A stretch of 7,903 nt of DNA from Fidelibacterota bacterium (GTDB lineage: Bacteria > Fidelibacterota > Marinisomatia > Marinisomatales > TCS55). Positions within the stretch are counted from its first letter, which is position 1; every line of letters begins with the position of its first letter. Location of the stretch: contig NZXC01000014.1 of NCBI GenBank assembly GCA_002701785.1, forward strand, positions 1 through 7,903. The letters are read 5' to 3'. Shown piece by piece: positions 1 to 6,300 of the stretch. The notes under the pieces are model-generated. The model saw only the letters and a list, made by a program, of their open reading frames with translations, was not told where the DNA came from and did no database searches. Both the position numbers and the translations under genes were made by a program.

Positions 1-583
1 TTTCAATAATTTTCTGAGCACTCGCAGAATCAAAAATAGCATAGGATCCATCTAATAAATCTTTTTTATAATGATATATCTCTCTTGCTGTTTCATCAAC
101 AAACCACTCTATCCACTCTCCCTCTTTTAATCCTTTCTCATAATAATGGCTAAATTTCTTATTTGCATCTGATGGGATAACAACTTTCTTGAAATTCAGC
201 ATCCCATCTATAAAGATGCTATCAATCTGACTCCCTTGAACTACATACAACTCTTGCGGTTCTCTATCGCCAAAACTGTATTTATCACCAAAATTTTTAA
301 ATATATCTATTTCTTGTTGAGTTAATTGCCCAAAAACATCAGATGTAGCCATTTTTGTGGTATCGATTTGAAATGGATGAAATGCATAATATGTCACGGA
401 TAGCGTATCCCCATTATTTTCAATCCCTTCCGATATCTTCCGACTATATCTGTCTTTACCTATGAAAGGTTTTTTCTTAGCAAATAATCCCTCAGGAATA
501 AGGATAATAATGAATAGAAAAAGAATTACCATTCTAAACATAGAATAGTGATATTGAATAATATTTAAATATTTTGAATTCAT
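1..583 (-). CDS. Exported protein with MORN-variant (YwqK-like) repeats, C-terminus outside window
   Basis: An open frame begins with ATG at 583-581 and runs without a stop to the window start, giving 194 residues; the 3' end is missing. The N-terminus has a hydrophobic stretch, about residues 18-33 (MVILFLFIIILIP), ending near GLFA before a KKK cluster, which looks like a signal peptide. In-frame ATGs at codons 15 (541-539) and 18 (532-530) would give a more typical short signal-peptide n-region, so the true start is uncertain. No SD is visible before any of them. Residues about 146-185 (YYEKGLKEGEWIEWF, then HYKKDLLDGSY) follow the G-x-W / G-x-Y rhythm of MORN_2 repeats, as in 'YwqK family antitoxin' annotations. 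In such proteins the antitoxin role is rarely shown, so I infer only an exported repeat protein. It lies 77 bp downstream of the ceramidase-like gene and could be its last operon member. Confidence 0.72.
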   Translation of the reverse strand, partial: MNSKYLNIIQYHYSMFRMVILFLFIIILIPEGLFAKKKPFIGKDRYSRKISEGIENNGDTLSVTYYAFHPFQIDTTKMATSDVFGQLTQQEIDIFKNFGDKYSFGDREPQELYVVQGSQIDSIFIDGMLNFKKVVIPSDANKKFSHYYEKGLKEGEWIEWFVDETAREIYHYKKDLLDGSYAIFDSASAQKIIE

Positions 584-660
584 TTTTGAATCATTTGATT
601 AATCATATGATATTGAAATTACAATCTTATACGAAAAATAATTATGTTCTTAATTCTTTA

Positions 661-2037
661 TCAATAATGATGAAATAGTTCTGCGCTTTCAATAATCTTA
701 TGTACAACCAAAGGTCCTAGCGTTGGTCCATAAAAACTAACACTCGTCTCATACCCGCCTTTTTCATATTCTTCCTCTGATAGCATATAACTAATCCATT
801 CATTGGCTAGACCACCAATAGTCACAAATTCTATTTCTATTTTTTCATGAACTTTATCCTTAATCACAATGCCTAATTCAGCTGTCATTTCTCCAGGAAC
901 TCCAACAATCAATAAATCTCCAATATTAAAAAAAGTACTTGATGTGCTATCTGGAAATAATAGATTGATTATATAATCAGCTTGATCGCTATTAATTCCA
1001 TATTCCTTACCTCCTGTCATCATAAACGTAGGGTGCCAACTACGTGGAGGCAACGCTATATCAAACTGATAGTAATCAAAATTGAATACGGGTTTTGTTT
1101 GAATATTTTGAACTAAATCCCATGACAAATAACCTAAATCTACACCATACGTTTTTGCTTGCTCCCAATTTTTTGCACCCTCTAAGCGTGGAGTAGGGCT
1201 TTGGTCTCCTTCCGCTCCATTATAATAGAATACCGTTGTATTGGATTCAGATAAATCTTCTATAGTCCGTTGTAGACTCCCAGGCCATCCACCAGAAAAT
1301 TCCATATCTTCTGGTCCCATAAATGTTGGATGAGCAGTCCAATTAATCAATATTGCTAATGGTGATTGATCCATTCGATCGATTCTTGTTATGGTAAGAT
1401 CATTATCAACTATACTATTGCCTTTTCGCCGATTTCTATTCCAACCATTTAGTTTTTGTCTGACTGTCCCAATGGTGACTGGCTGCAAGTTTTGCTGTGC
1501 TTCTAAAATTACATTTTTAATGTTCTCAATCGTTAACATAAGTACATCATTATTAAAAATACCAATCTGTGGAATATTGAAGTTATTATTCATATGCAAA
1601 GACATCATTTCAATGCTGGTATGTGAATGGCTTGGTAATAGCAATATATTATTATCACTCCAACCATATTCTTGTAATGAATCCACAAGTTGCGATTTGA
1701 AATAAGGTGGAAATGATTGCATATCTGCAGTTACAATTGCAAAACGTTTATCCTGATCCTTAAATACAATTGCCTTGGCATAAATATAATCATGAACTCC
1801 TATAGCTGGTTGACTCATTCGATCACCATATCCTCCAAGGATCGGATTTAAATTTAGAGGTGGCGTAATATTAATTACGGAAACTCCAGCATGGATAAGT
1901 TGTTTTTTTTCATCACACCCAAAAAAAGATAGAATGAAGAAAGCTAGAAATACCCTTATTATATAATTTTTTATAATACCTATAATCTTACCAGGGAGTA
2001 AAGCCCATTTGTTTTTTACCCAGATCGGATAAATCAT
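661..2037 (-). CDS. Neutral/alkaline ceramidase-family lipoprotein
   Basis: A 458-residue member of the neutral (non-lysosomal) ceramidase family, zinc amidases that cleave the N-acyl bond of ceramide to sphingoid base and fatty acid. Residues 28-40 are hydrophobic and end in SFFGC (Cys41), a plausible lipobox, so the enzyme is probably anchored outside the inner membrane. Family motifs follow in order: SHSHT (His137, His139), INWTAHPT (His236), GAEGDQSP (nucleophile candidate Ser280), PGE (Glu383), then GLANEWISY and SFYGP (Tyr436). In the Pseudomonas aeruginosa enzyme, His, His, Glu and Tyr bind zinc and the GDVSP serine is catalytic; all have counterparts here. At 458 residues it is shorter than the roughly 650 of characterised enzymes and ends after the catalytic domain, with no C-terminal Ig-like domain. 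The ATG at 2037 lies inside the upstream gene (50-bp overlap); no other ATG, GTG or TTG precedes the signal sequence. The substrate could be another N-acyl lipid. Confidence 0.9.
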   Translation of the reverse strand: MIYPIWVKNKWALLPGKIIGIIKNYIIRVFLAFFILSFFGCDEKKQLIHAGVSVINITPPLNLNPILGGYGDRMSQPAIGVHDYIYAKAIVFKDQDKRFAIVTADMQSFPPYFKSQLVDSLQEYGWSDNNILLLPSHSHTSIEMMSLHMNNNFNIPQIGIFNNDVLMLTIENIKNVILEAQQNLQPVTIGTVRQKLNGWNRNRRKGNSIVDNDLTITRIDRMDQSPLAILINWTAHPTFMGPEDMEFSGGWPGSLQRTIEDLSESNTTVFYYNGAEGDQSPTPRLEGAKNWEQAKTYGVDLGYLSWDLVQNIQTKPVFNFDYYQFDIALPPRSWHPTFMMTGGKEYGINSDQADYIINLLFPDSTSSTFFNIGDLLIVGVPGEMTAELGIVIKDKVHEKIEIEFVTIGGLANEWISYMLSEEEYEKGGYETSVSFYGPTLGPLVVHKIIESAELFHHY

Positions 2038-3238
2038 CCATTGTAGCCCTATTCAGATAATTTACTTCATAATTTTCATTGGCGAAATCGGGAGCACTCT
2101 CCCCTTTCAAAAAGCACTTACCTTGAATCGATAGATAATCACTATTTTTTTTGCATAATGGTGAAGATCCAATGTACATGACATTACTATAATTTTTCCC
2201 TGCATGAATATTTTCTACTGCATGGGTAACGTCCGGGTGCCACCAAACCGTATCCCCAGGGTTTAATAATGGAATAGGTGAAAGTGCCTTTAATGATAGC
2301 ACGTGCCATTCAGGTGAGGTGTCAAGAGCTCTACCTGGTAATGCACCGCAGAGTGAATCATCAGGCACATCCTCTAATAAGGCGCGATATAAAATATATA
2401 CCATATTTTTAACTATTGGTATCAACTGCAATGTCCCATCATTCGGACCTTGCTCAGTCAATGCAGTCCATCCCTGGAACGTTCGAAAAACATGACTTAC
2501 AGCTGGGGAAGGAATTTCACTTATTTCTGTACGATATGTAGCATCAAAAGGATCATAATCTTGCCAATTTCCATTAAAAATATTGCGATAAACCCTTTGA
2601 TATCCTTTATCGATCCATCGCTCAATAGATCCTGCATCAGAATGTGGAGATAATCCAAATGTGTTGTCTCCTGGTTCGCGTCTACGGATTCTATCCGCAT
2701 ATGTACATTCTTTGTTTGGATCAAATACTAAATTACCGTCGTTTTCATATGTCCATAAATTGTTTAACCAGGCTTTACTTTTTGCCATACGCTCATCTTG
2801 GCGGGCCTTGATTTGAGGTTGTGACCAATAAATGCCAAACACTTGAGGTTTGGAAGATTGCAAAGAACTAAAATATTGATCTAAATGGGCTTTGTCCTGA
2901 CATTGTTCATAATAACCATTTGTTGTTATGTATTCACCAAGCTCTTTATTCCATTCATCAATCATAGATTTTGAAAATACATTCCTAATCACCACACATC
3001 CTCTTTTTTTAACAATATCAATTGTCTCTATATCAATATTTTCAGCATCAATATCTTCATATGAAACCTCAGGAATTACTGACTTTCCTTCATTAATTGA
3101 GGTTTCAATTATGGAAACTTCTTCTGCTATATAGCGTTCTACATCTTTAAATATTCCAGTAAGATCGGGAAGATTCTGTTGCAATTGACTTTTAGTCTGT
3201 ACAATTACTTCTTCAATATTCTCGATTATTAGATCCAT
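1988..3238 (-). CDS. DUF1479 (YbiU-type) Fe(II)/2-oxoglutarate-dependent oxygenase
   Basis: A 416-residue protein close in length to E. coli YbiU (about 420) and recognisable as DUF1479, a family in the Fe(II)/2-oxoglutarate oxygenase fold sometimes labelled putative gamma-butyrobetaine hydroxylase. The facial triad is visible: PHSDAGS gives His199-x-Asp201, and GDTVWWHPDVTHAVE gives the distal histidine, most likely His339. Other conserved-looking segments are FGIYWSQPQ (134-142), ADRIRRREPGD (181-191), FRTFQGWTAL (251-260) and NDGTLQLIPI (266-275). No signal peptide is seen, so it is probably cytoplasmic. The natural substrate of the family is unknown to me. It starts 13 bp after the hydroxylase stop and its last 50 bp overlap the ceramidase-like gene, so the three are very probably co-transcribed. 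Family membership is firm; hydroxylation of a lipid or its head group is inference from context. No SD precedes the ATG. Confidence 0.88.
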   Translation of the reverse strand: MDLIIENIEEVIVQTKSQLQQNLPDLTGIFKDVERYIAEEVSIIETSINEGKSVIPEVSYEDIDAENIDIETIDIVKKRGCVVIRNVFSKSMIDEWNKELGEYITTNGYYEQCQDKAHLDQYFSSLQSSKPQVFGIYWSQPQIKARQDERMAKSKAWLNNLWTYENDGNLVFDPNKECTYADRIRRREPGDNTFGLSPHSDAGSIERWIDKGYQRVYRNIFNGNWQDYDPFDATYRTEISEIPSPAVSHVFRTFQGWTALTEQGPNDGTLQLIPIVKNMVYILYRALLEDVPDDSLCGALPGRALDTSPEWHVLSLKALSPIPLLNPGDTVWWHPDVTHAVENIHAGKNYSNVMYIGSSPLCKKNSDYLSIQGKCFLKGESAPDFANENYEVNYLNRATMDDLSDLGKKQMGFTPW

Positions 3239-3251
3239 ATAATTATTCTAT

Positions 3252-4091
3252 TTAAACAGCGATTTCACTATCTGTCTTATTTGATTTAATAAACGGGTAG
3301 TACAAATGAGATTTCCAATCATCATCAGGATCATCTGGTATCCCATATACTGAAGGATATTTTCTAGTAATCCGCGCAGTACCAAAAATCACATCCCAAA
3401 GAAAAAACATATTACTAAAGTTCCCATCGGGATTGCTAATTCCATCATCTGCAGTTTTCCCATGGTGAGCAAAATGTGTGGCTGGTGTAGATATGAAACG
3501 TTCAATCACCCAAGCAATTGGATGCAGTGGCTTAAACTTATATAAGAATGAATCCCATCTTGCTTCACTATGTGCGCCGGTAACAATTATCTGTTTTAAT
3601 ATAATTGCCATAATCATTTCTTGATATAATCCAAAATATGTTACTATTGCAAGCCACCATATATTTGGCATAAGCACATAATACATGATTGCATTACGAT
3701 AGGAAACCAACACGCCCATTTCTCTTGAAGAATGATGGGGACGATGTAATTTCCACAACCAAGTCCATTTATGAGCCTTGCGATGGTACCAATACTGTAA
3801 AAAATCATCTCCAAAGATTACTACTAATGATGATATCCAAAAGGTTGAATCAGAAAACTCATTACGGAACTGAGGTAATAGATTTATTAAAAGAAACGTA
3901 GTTGAAAAGAAAATGATGGGTTTAATTATCACAAATAAATGGAGAGTACTAAAAAGTTCCACATACCAATCATTTTTAGATCGAATTGATTTTTTTCCAT
4001 ATAAGCCACCTAAAGTCTCAATGAGACCAAACACAATCAAAATAGTGAATACAGCATAAACGTCTATATATTTTATATCTAGAATTGCCAT
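3252..4091 (-). CDS. Fatty acid hydroxylase / sterol desaturase superfamily membrane di-iron enzyme
   Basis: A 279-residue integral membrane protein with the histidine clusters of the fatty acid hydroxylase (sterol desaturase) superfamily, which bind two irons and use oxygen to hydroxylate or desaturate lipid substrates. The clusters are WYHRKAH (His103, His107), LHRPHH (His116, His119, His120), TGAHSE (His174) and THFAHH (His206, His209, His210). Hydrophobic segments at about 10-28, 50-72, 84-98 and 135-170 place the active site on the cytoplasmic membrane face, as in known members. The superfamily includes ceramide and sterol hydroxylases and the bacterial ornithine-lipid head-group hydroxylase OlsE, so the reaction cannot be read from sequence alone. 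It is the first gene of the three-gene cluster, 90 bp downstream of the sorting-domain remnant. The ATG at 4091 is preceded by an A/T-rich leader with no clear SD. Confidence 0.88.
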   Translation of the reverse strand: MAILDIKYIDVYAVFTILIVFGLIETLGGLYGKKSIRSKNDWYVELFSTLHLFVIIKPIIFFSTTFLLINLLPQFRNEFSDSTFWISSLVVIFGDDFLQYWYHRKAHKWTWLWKLHRPHHSSREMGVLVSYRNAIMYYVLMPNIWWLAIVTYFGLYQEMIMAIILKQIIVTGAHSEARWDSFLYKFKPLHPIAWVIERFISTPATHFAHHGKTADDGISNPDGNFSNMFFLWDVIFGTARITRKYPSVYGIPDDPDDDWKSHLYYPFIKSNKTDSEIAV

Positions 4092-4181
4092 TATATTTCT
4101 TTAATCAAAAACTAAGTAAATCTAATGCTTTTTTTGAAAAATATAATATTGAAAAAAATTCCTACCAGTGAAAGAGATTTC

Positions 4182-4376
4182 TTACTTAATCAAAATTAAT
4201 TTTTTAGTTTGCACAAAAATACCAGCCTGAATCTGATACAGATATATACCAGCACTAACGGGCTGTCCATTTTCATTTTTAGCATTCCATATTATAGATC
4301 TTTTTCCAGAATCTTGTTGTTCATTTACAATTGTTCGAATTTTTCTACCTACCAAATCATAAATCGTTATAAATAT
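4182..4376 (-). pseudogene. Headless C-terminal T9SS type A sorting / FlgD-Ig-like domain remnant
   Basis: Reading the minus strand from 4376 gives 64 sense codons and then TAA (4184-4182). The peptide contains IYDLVGRKIRTIVNEQQ, then IIWNAKNENGQPVSAGIYLY, then QIQAGIFVQTKKLILIK. This is the typical final module of proteins secreted by type IX systems in Neomarinimicrobiota, Calditrichota and other FCB bacteria (FlgD_ig-like fold, type A sorting signal). A TGA at 4379-4377 lies immediately upstream in frame, and only 23 bp more separate it from the umuC stop. No ATG, GTG or TTG precedes the domain in frame and the protein body is absent from all frames nearby. The remnant therefore begins inside the first beta-strand of the module and has no start. 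I read it as the 3' stub of a secreted-protein gene lost by deletion or replaced when the umuDC segment arrived. The coding match is strong; the history is inference. Confidence 0.85.
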
Positions 4377-4402
4377 TCAATTTATGATTATACATGCTCT
4401 AC

Positions 4403-5659
4403 TTAACAATGGACCCTAAGAAGATCAGTCCATCTTGTCGTATAACATGGTGATAGATTTTCTTGTTTCAACTTCCATTTTTTTGCTATTCCTTGACCCA
4501 AAAGTTGTATTTTATCTCTACCCATAGTTTGATTTATAAAATCAACACTCTTATAAAGATTTTTTCGTTTCTCTTTACCTTGTTCAGAATAAAATAAATT
4601 AAGTTGTACTTGGTCTGCTGGTACAGTATCGCCAACAATCACTCCTGATTTTGTATAAATCAATCCTTCTTTGTAGATAGACCCTAACAGTATTTTTGCA
4701 GCGTTCACAATTTCCATACTGTCATTGGTCGGTATCTCTAGATTAATAGACTTATACCCATAATAATAATCTTGTGATTTAGAAAATGGATTTGTTCTTA
4801 GAATAACACTGACATATCGTGCGCAACTATTTTCTATTCGCAACTTTTCTGCACATCTTGCAGCGTGTGCAATTATTGACTCTTGGATTGTTTGCAATGA
4901 TTTTACCTTTACACCAAACGATCTTGAAGTACGTATATTTTTCTTCCTTGATGGATATGCATCTATCCCAAAACAAGGATCTCCCTTAAGCTCTCTCTGC
5001 ATACGTAAACCCATAATAGTCATTTTTTCTAATACCCACTCCTCATTGAGTTGAATAAAGTCATAGGCTGTGTTGATACCATAACTATTTAACATCCGTA
5101 AGTGACGAGACCCCACTCCCCAAAGTTTTGATACAGGTAACTCTTTCAATGCTTGTACAATTTGTTGTTGTTCCGTTAATGCATAGACTCCATTAGCAGT
5201 TTGTTTCTTTGCAAAATAATTAGCCACTTTGGATAATGTCTTTGTTGCAGCAATACCAATGGATATAGGGATACCTGTTGACTTTGTAACAACAGATTTC
5301 ATCCTTGATGCTAGATGTACACTATCTTTTACTCCAGTAAAATTCATAAATGCTTCATCAATGCTATATATTTCGATTTCAGGAGATATATCACTAAGCA
5401 AGGACATTACCCGGCTAGACATATCGCCATATAATGCAAAATTAGTGGAGAAAACATATACATTATTATTATCAATAATATCTCTTACTTGAAAAACTGG
5501 CACCCCCATTTTAATACCAAGTACTTTTGCTTCATTACTTCTGGCAATAATACATCCATCATTATTGGATAGAACAACAATAGGTTTAGTCTTTAATCCT
5601 GGATTAAAGACTCGTTCACAAGAAGCATAAAAATTATTACAATCTGCTAAGGCAATCAT
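4403..5659 (-). CDS. umuC: DNA polymerase V catalytic subunit UmuC (Y-family translesion polymerase)
   Basis: A 418-residue Y-family DNA polymerase, full length for UmuC (E. coli 422). The N-terminal palm motif ALADCNNFYASCERVF supplies the metal ligand Asp6 and the aromatic steric-gate position Tyr11. SIDEAF at 99-104 supplies the catalytic pair Asp101-Glu102. NNDGCIIARSNEAK (32-45) is the conserved finger segment, KLWGVGSR (178-185) is the helix-hairpin-helix thumb, and TSRSFG (244-249) opens the little-finger domain. QLNLF at 352-356 matches the beta-clamp binding motif. The end, SPCYTTRW (403-410), is the usual DUF4113-type UmuC tail. The start overlaps the umuD stop as ATGA, so the two are translationally coupled. 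With UmuD' it would form Pol V, which copies past DNA lesions during SOS at the cost of mutations. It looks intact, with catalytic residues present. Confidence 0.96.
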   Translation of the reverse strand: MIALADCNNFYASCERVFNPGLKTKPIVVLSNNDGCIIARSNEAKVLGIKMGVPVFQVRDIIDNNNVYVFSTNFALYGDMSSRVMSLLSDISPEIEIYSIDEAFMNFTGVKDSVHLASRMKSVVTKSTGIPISIGIAATKTLSKVANYFAKKQTANGVYALTEQQQIVQALKELPVSKLWGVGSRHLRMLNSYGINTAYDFIQLNEEWVLEKMTIMGLRMQRELKGDPCFGIDAYPSRKKNIRTSRSFGVKVKSLQTIQESIIAHAARCAEKLRIENSCARYVSVILRTNPFSKSQDYYYGYKSINLEIPTNDSMEIVNAAKILLGSIYKEGLIYTKSGVIVGDTVPADQVQLNLFYSEQGKEKRKNLYKSVDFINQTMGRDKIQLLGQGIAKKWKLKQENLSPCYTTRWTDLLRVHC

Positions 5660-6108
5660 CGGTTATTATGAATAGTATGTGTTACAACTCCCCATACTTC
5701 AAATTCCATGGAATCATCAATATTAATATCAGGATAATCACCAAAAAGACCTTCCGCTCTTAGGGAAATACGATCACCGTTTTTTAAATATCTTTTTACG
5801 GTAAACTCTCCATTAACTGCAGCAACAACGATATCATTATTCTTTGCATCTAACGATTTATCTACTACTAATAAATCTTCATCACTGATCCCTGCTTTTT
5901 CCATGGAATGTCCCTTTGCAATAATAAAAAATGTCGCTGCAGGATGTTTGACAAGATATTTATGAAGATTTAAATCTGTATCAAGATAATCATCAGCTGG
6001 AGATGGAAATCCTGCAGAAACTCCACCTTCATATATATGTAATTTCTTTAGGCTTTCACCTTCAATAGCATAAAATATTATTTGCTCTTTTTTTGGATTG
6101 GAGATCAT
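5656..6108 (-). CDS. umuD: UmuD-type S24 peptidase, polymerase V accessory subunit
   Basis: A 150-residue LexA/UmuD-like S24 protein with no N-terminal helix-turn-helix, so UmuD rather than LexA. PSPADDYLD (36-44) closely resembles the start of UmuD' in E. coli. The Ser-Lys dyad is visible as GHSM (Ser68) and FTVKR (Lys105). Their separation of 37 residues equals that of E. coli Ser60 and Lys97. The expected self-cleavage bond 36 residues before the serine is Ala32-Gly33 (VSAGF); E. coli UmuD has Cys-Gly, whereas Ala-Gly is the usual LexA bond. RecA filament-stimulated cleavage would yield UmuD', the partner of UmuC. Its final four bases overlap umuC. The ATG at 6108 has no SD. A likely promoter and dyads lie at 6149-6183, but no classical E. 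coli or Gram-positive LexA box is evident. Confidence 0.95.
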   Translation of the reverse strand: MISNPKKEQIIFYAIEGESLKKLHIYEGGVSAGFPSPADDYLDTDLNLHKYLVKHPAATFFIIAKGHSMEKAGISDEDLLVVDKSLDAKNNDIVVAAVNGEFTVKRYLKNGDRISLRAEGLFGDYPDINIDDSMEFEVWGVVTHTIHNNR

Positions 6109-6148
6109 ATATATCTATTACAAATACTTATCAAAATCCTAATAATAA

Positions 6149-6183
6149 TCATTTGACTGCATATGAATTATAAAGGTTATAAT
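6149..6183 (-). promoter_or_regulatory. Candidate umuDC promoter with two adjacent dyads
   Basis: On the minus strand a TATAAT hexamer lies at 6172-6167, about 58 bp before the umuD start. The matching -35 region (about 6190-6196) is poor. A perfect dyad, ATTATAA-3nt-TTATAAT, covers 6167-6183 and includes the -10. Next to it, 6149-6166 forms an imperfect dyad with 7-base arms, TCATTTG and CATATGA (6 of 7 paired), around a 4-base centre. This placement over the -10 and the likely start point is what a LexA-type SOS operator would need. Neither dyad matches CTG-N10-CAG or GAAC-N4-GTTC, and AT-rich DNA makes chance dyads common, so confidence is low. Confidence 0.35.
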
Positions 6184-6200
6184 AATTTTACCATAAAGAA

Positions 6201-6225
6201 AAAGCCCCCAATATTTGGGGGCTTT
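6201..6225 (-). terminator. Rho-independent terminator after the ABC permease gene
   Basis: A perfect inverted repeat has arms AAAGCCCCCAA (6201-6211) and TTGGGGGCTTT (6215-6225) around a 3-base loop. On the minus strand the stem runs into TTTTTCTTT, a good U-tract, so it should end transcripts coming from the permease gene or from the 6238-6337 element before umuD. On the plus strand the tail is weaker (TTTGTTCATT), and no plus-strand gene is seen. It insulates umuDC from upstream transcription and implies that umuDC has its own promoter between 6200 and 6109. Confidence 0.85.
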
Positions 6226-6237
6226 GTTCATTGTAAT

Positions 6238-6300
6238 TGCTGACCTCCGTAAAAGCCAGCATCAGTTATTATTATAATACTGATCCTTTGGAGGTCAGCA
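6238..6300. repeat. Nested inverted repeat (11-bp outer and about 10-bp inner stem)
   Basis: The outer arms TGCTGACCTCC (6238-6248) and GGAGGTCAGCA (6290-6300) are exactly complementary. Inside, ATCAGT (6261-6266) pairs with ACTGAT (6279-6284), followed after a one-base bulge by ATTA (6268-6271) and TAAT (6275-6278) around a three-base loop. The result is a 63-bp cruciform or hairpin possible on either strand. The outer arms carry CCTCC and GGAGG, the anti-SD and SD cores. A third copy, CCTCC at 6327-6331, offers an alternative partner for the GGAGG arm. It could be a regulatory RNA, a leader structure or a small palindromic mobile repeat; I do not recognise the family. Confidence 0.7.

Noticed and set aside
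602..611. Palindrome ATCATATGAT in the gap upstream of the MORN-variant gene
   Set aside because: Short and AT-rich; expected by chance in this composition and not paired with a recognisable promoter.
1391..1705. 104-codon plus-strand frame
   Set aside because: Lies wholly antisense within the ceramidase-family gene, whose motifs are intact; a shadow frame.
4092..4181. Promoter for the hydroxylase cluster
   Set aside because: A promoter is likely here, but the stretch is a run of A/T with several weak candidate boxes, including a near match to the Bacteroidota TAnnTTTG with one extra base; none could be chosen.
6238..6300. Terminal inverted repeats of a miniature insertion element
   Set aside because: The arms are exact inverted repeats, but no convincing target-site duplication flanks them and there is no transposase; left as a possibility only.
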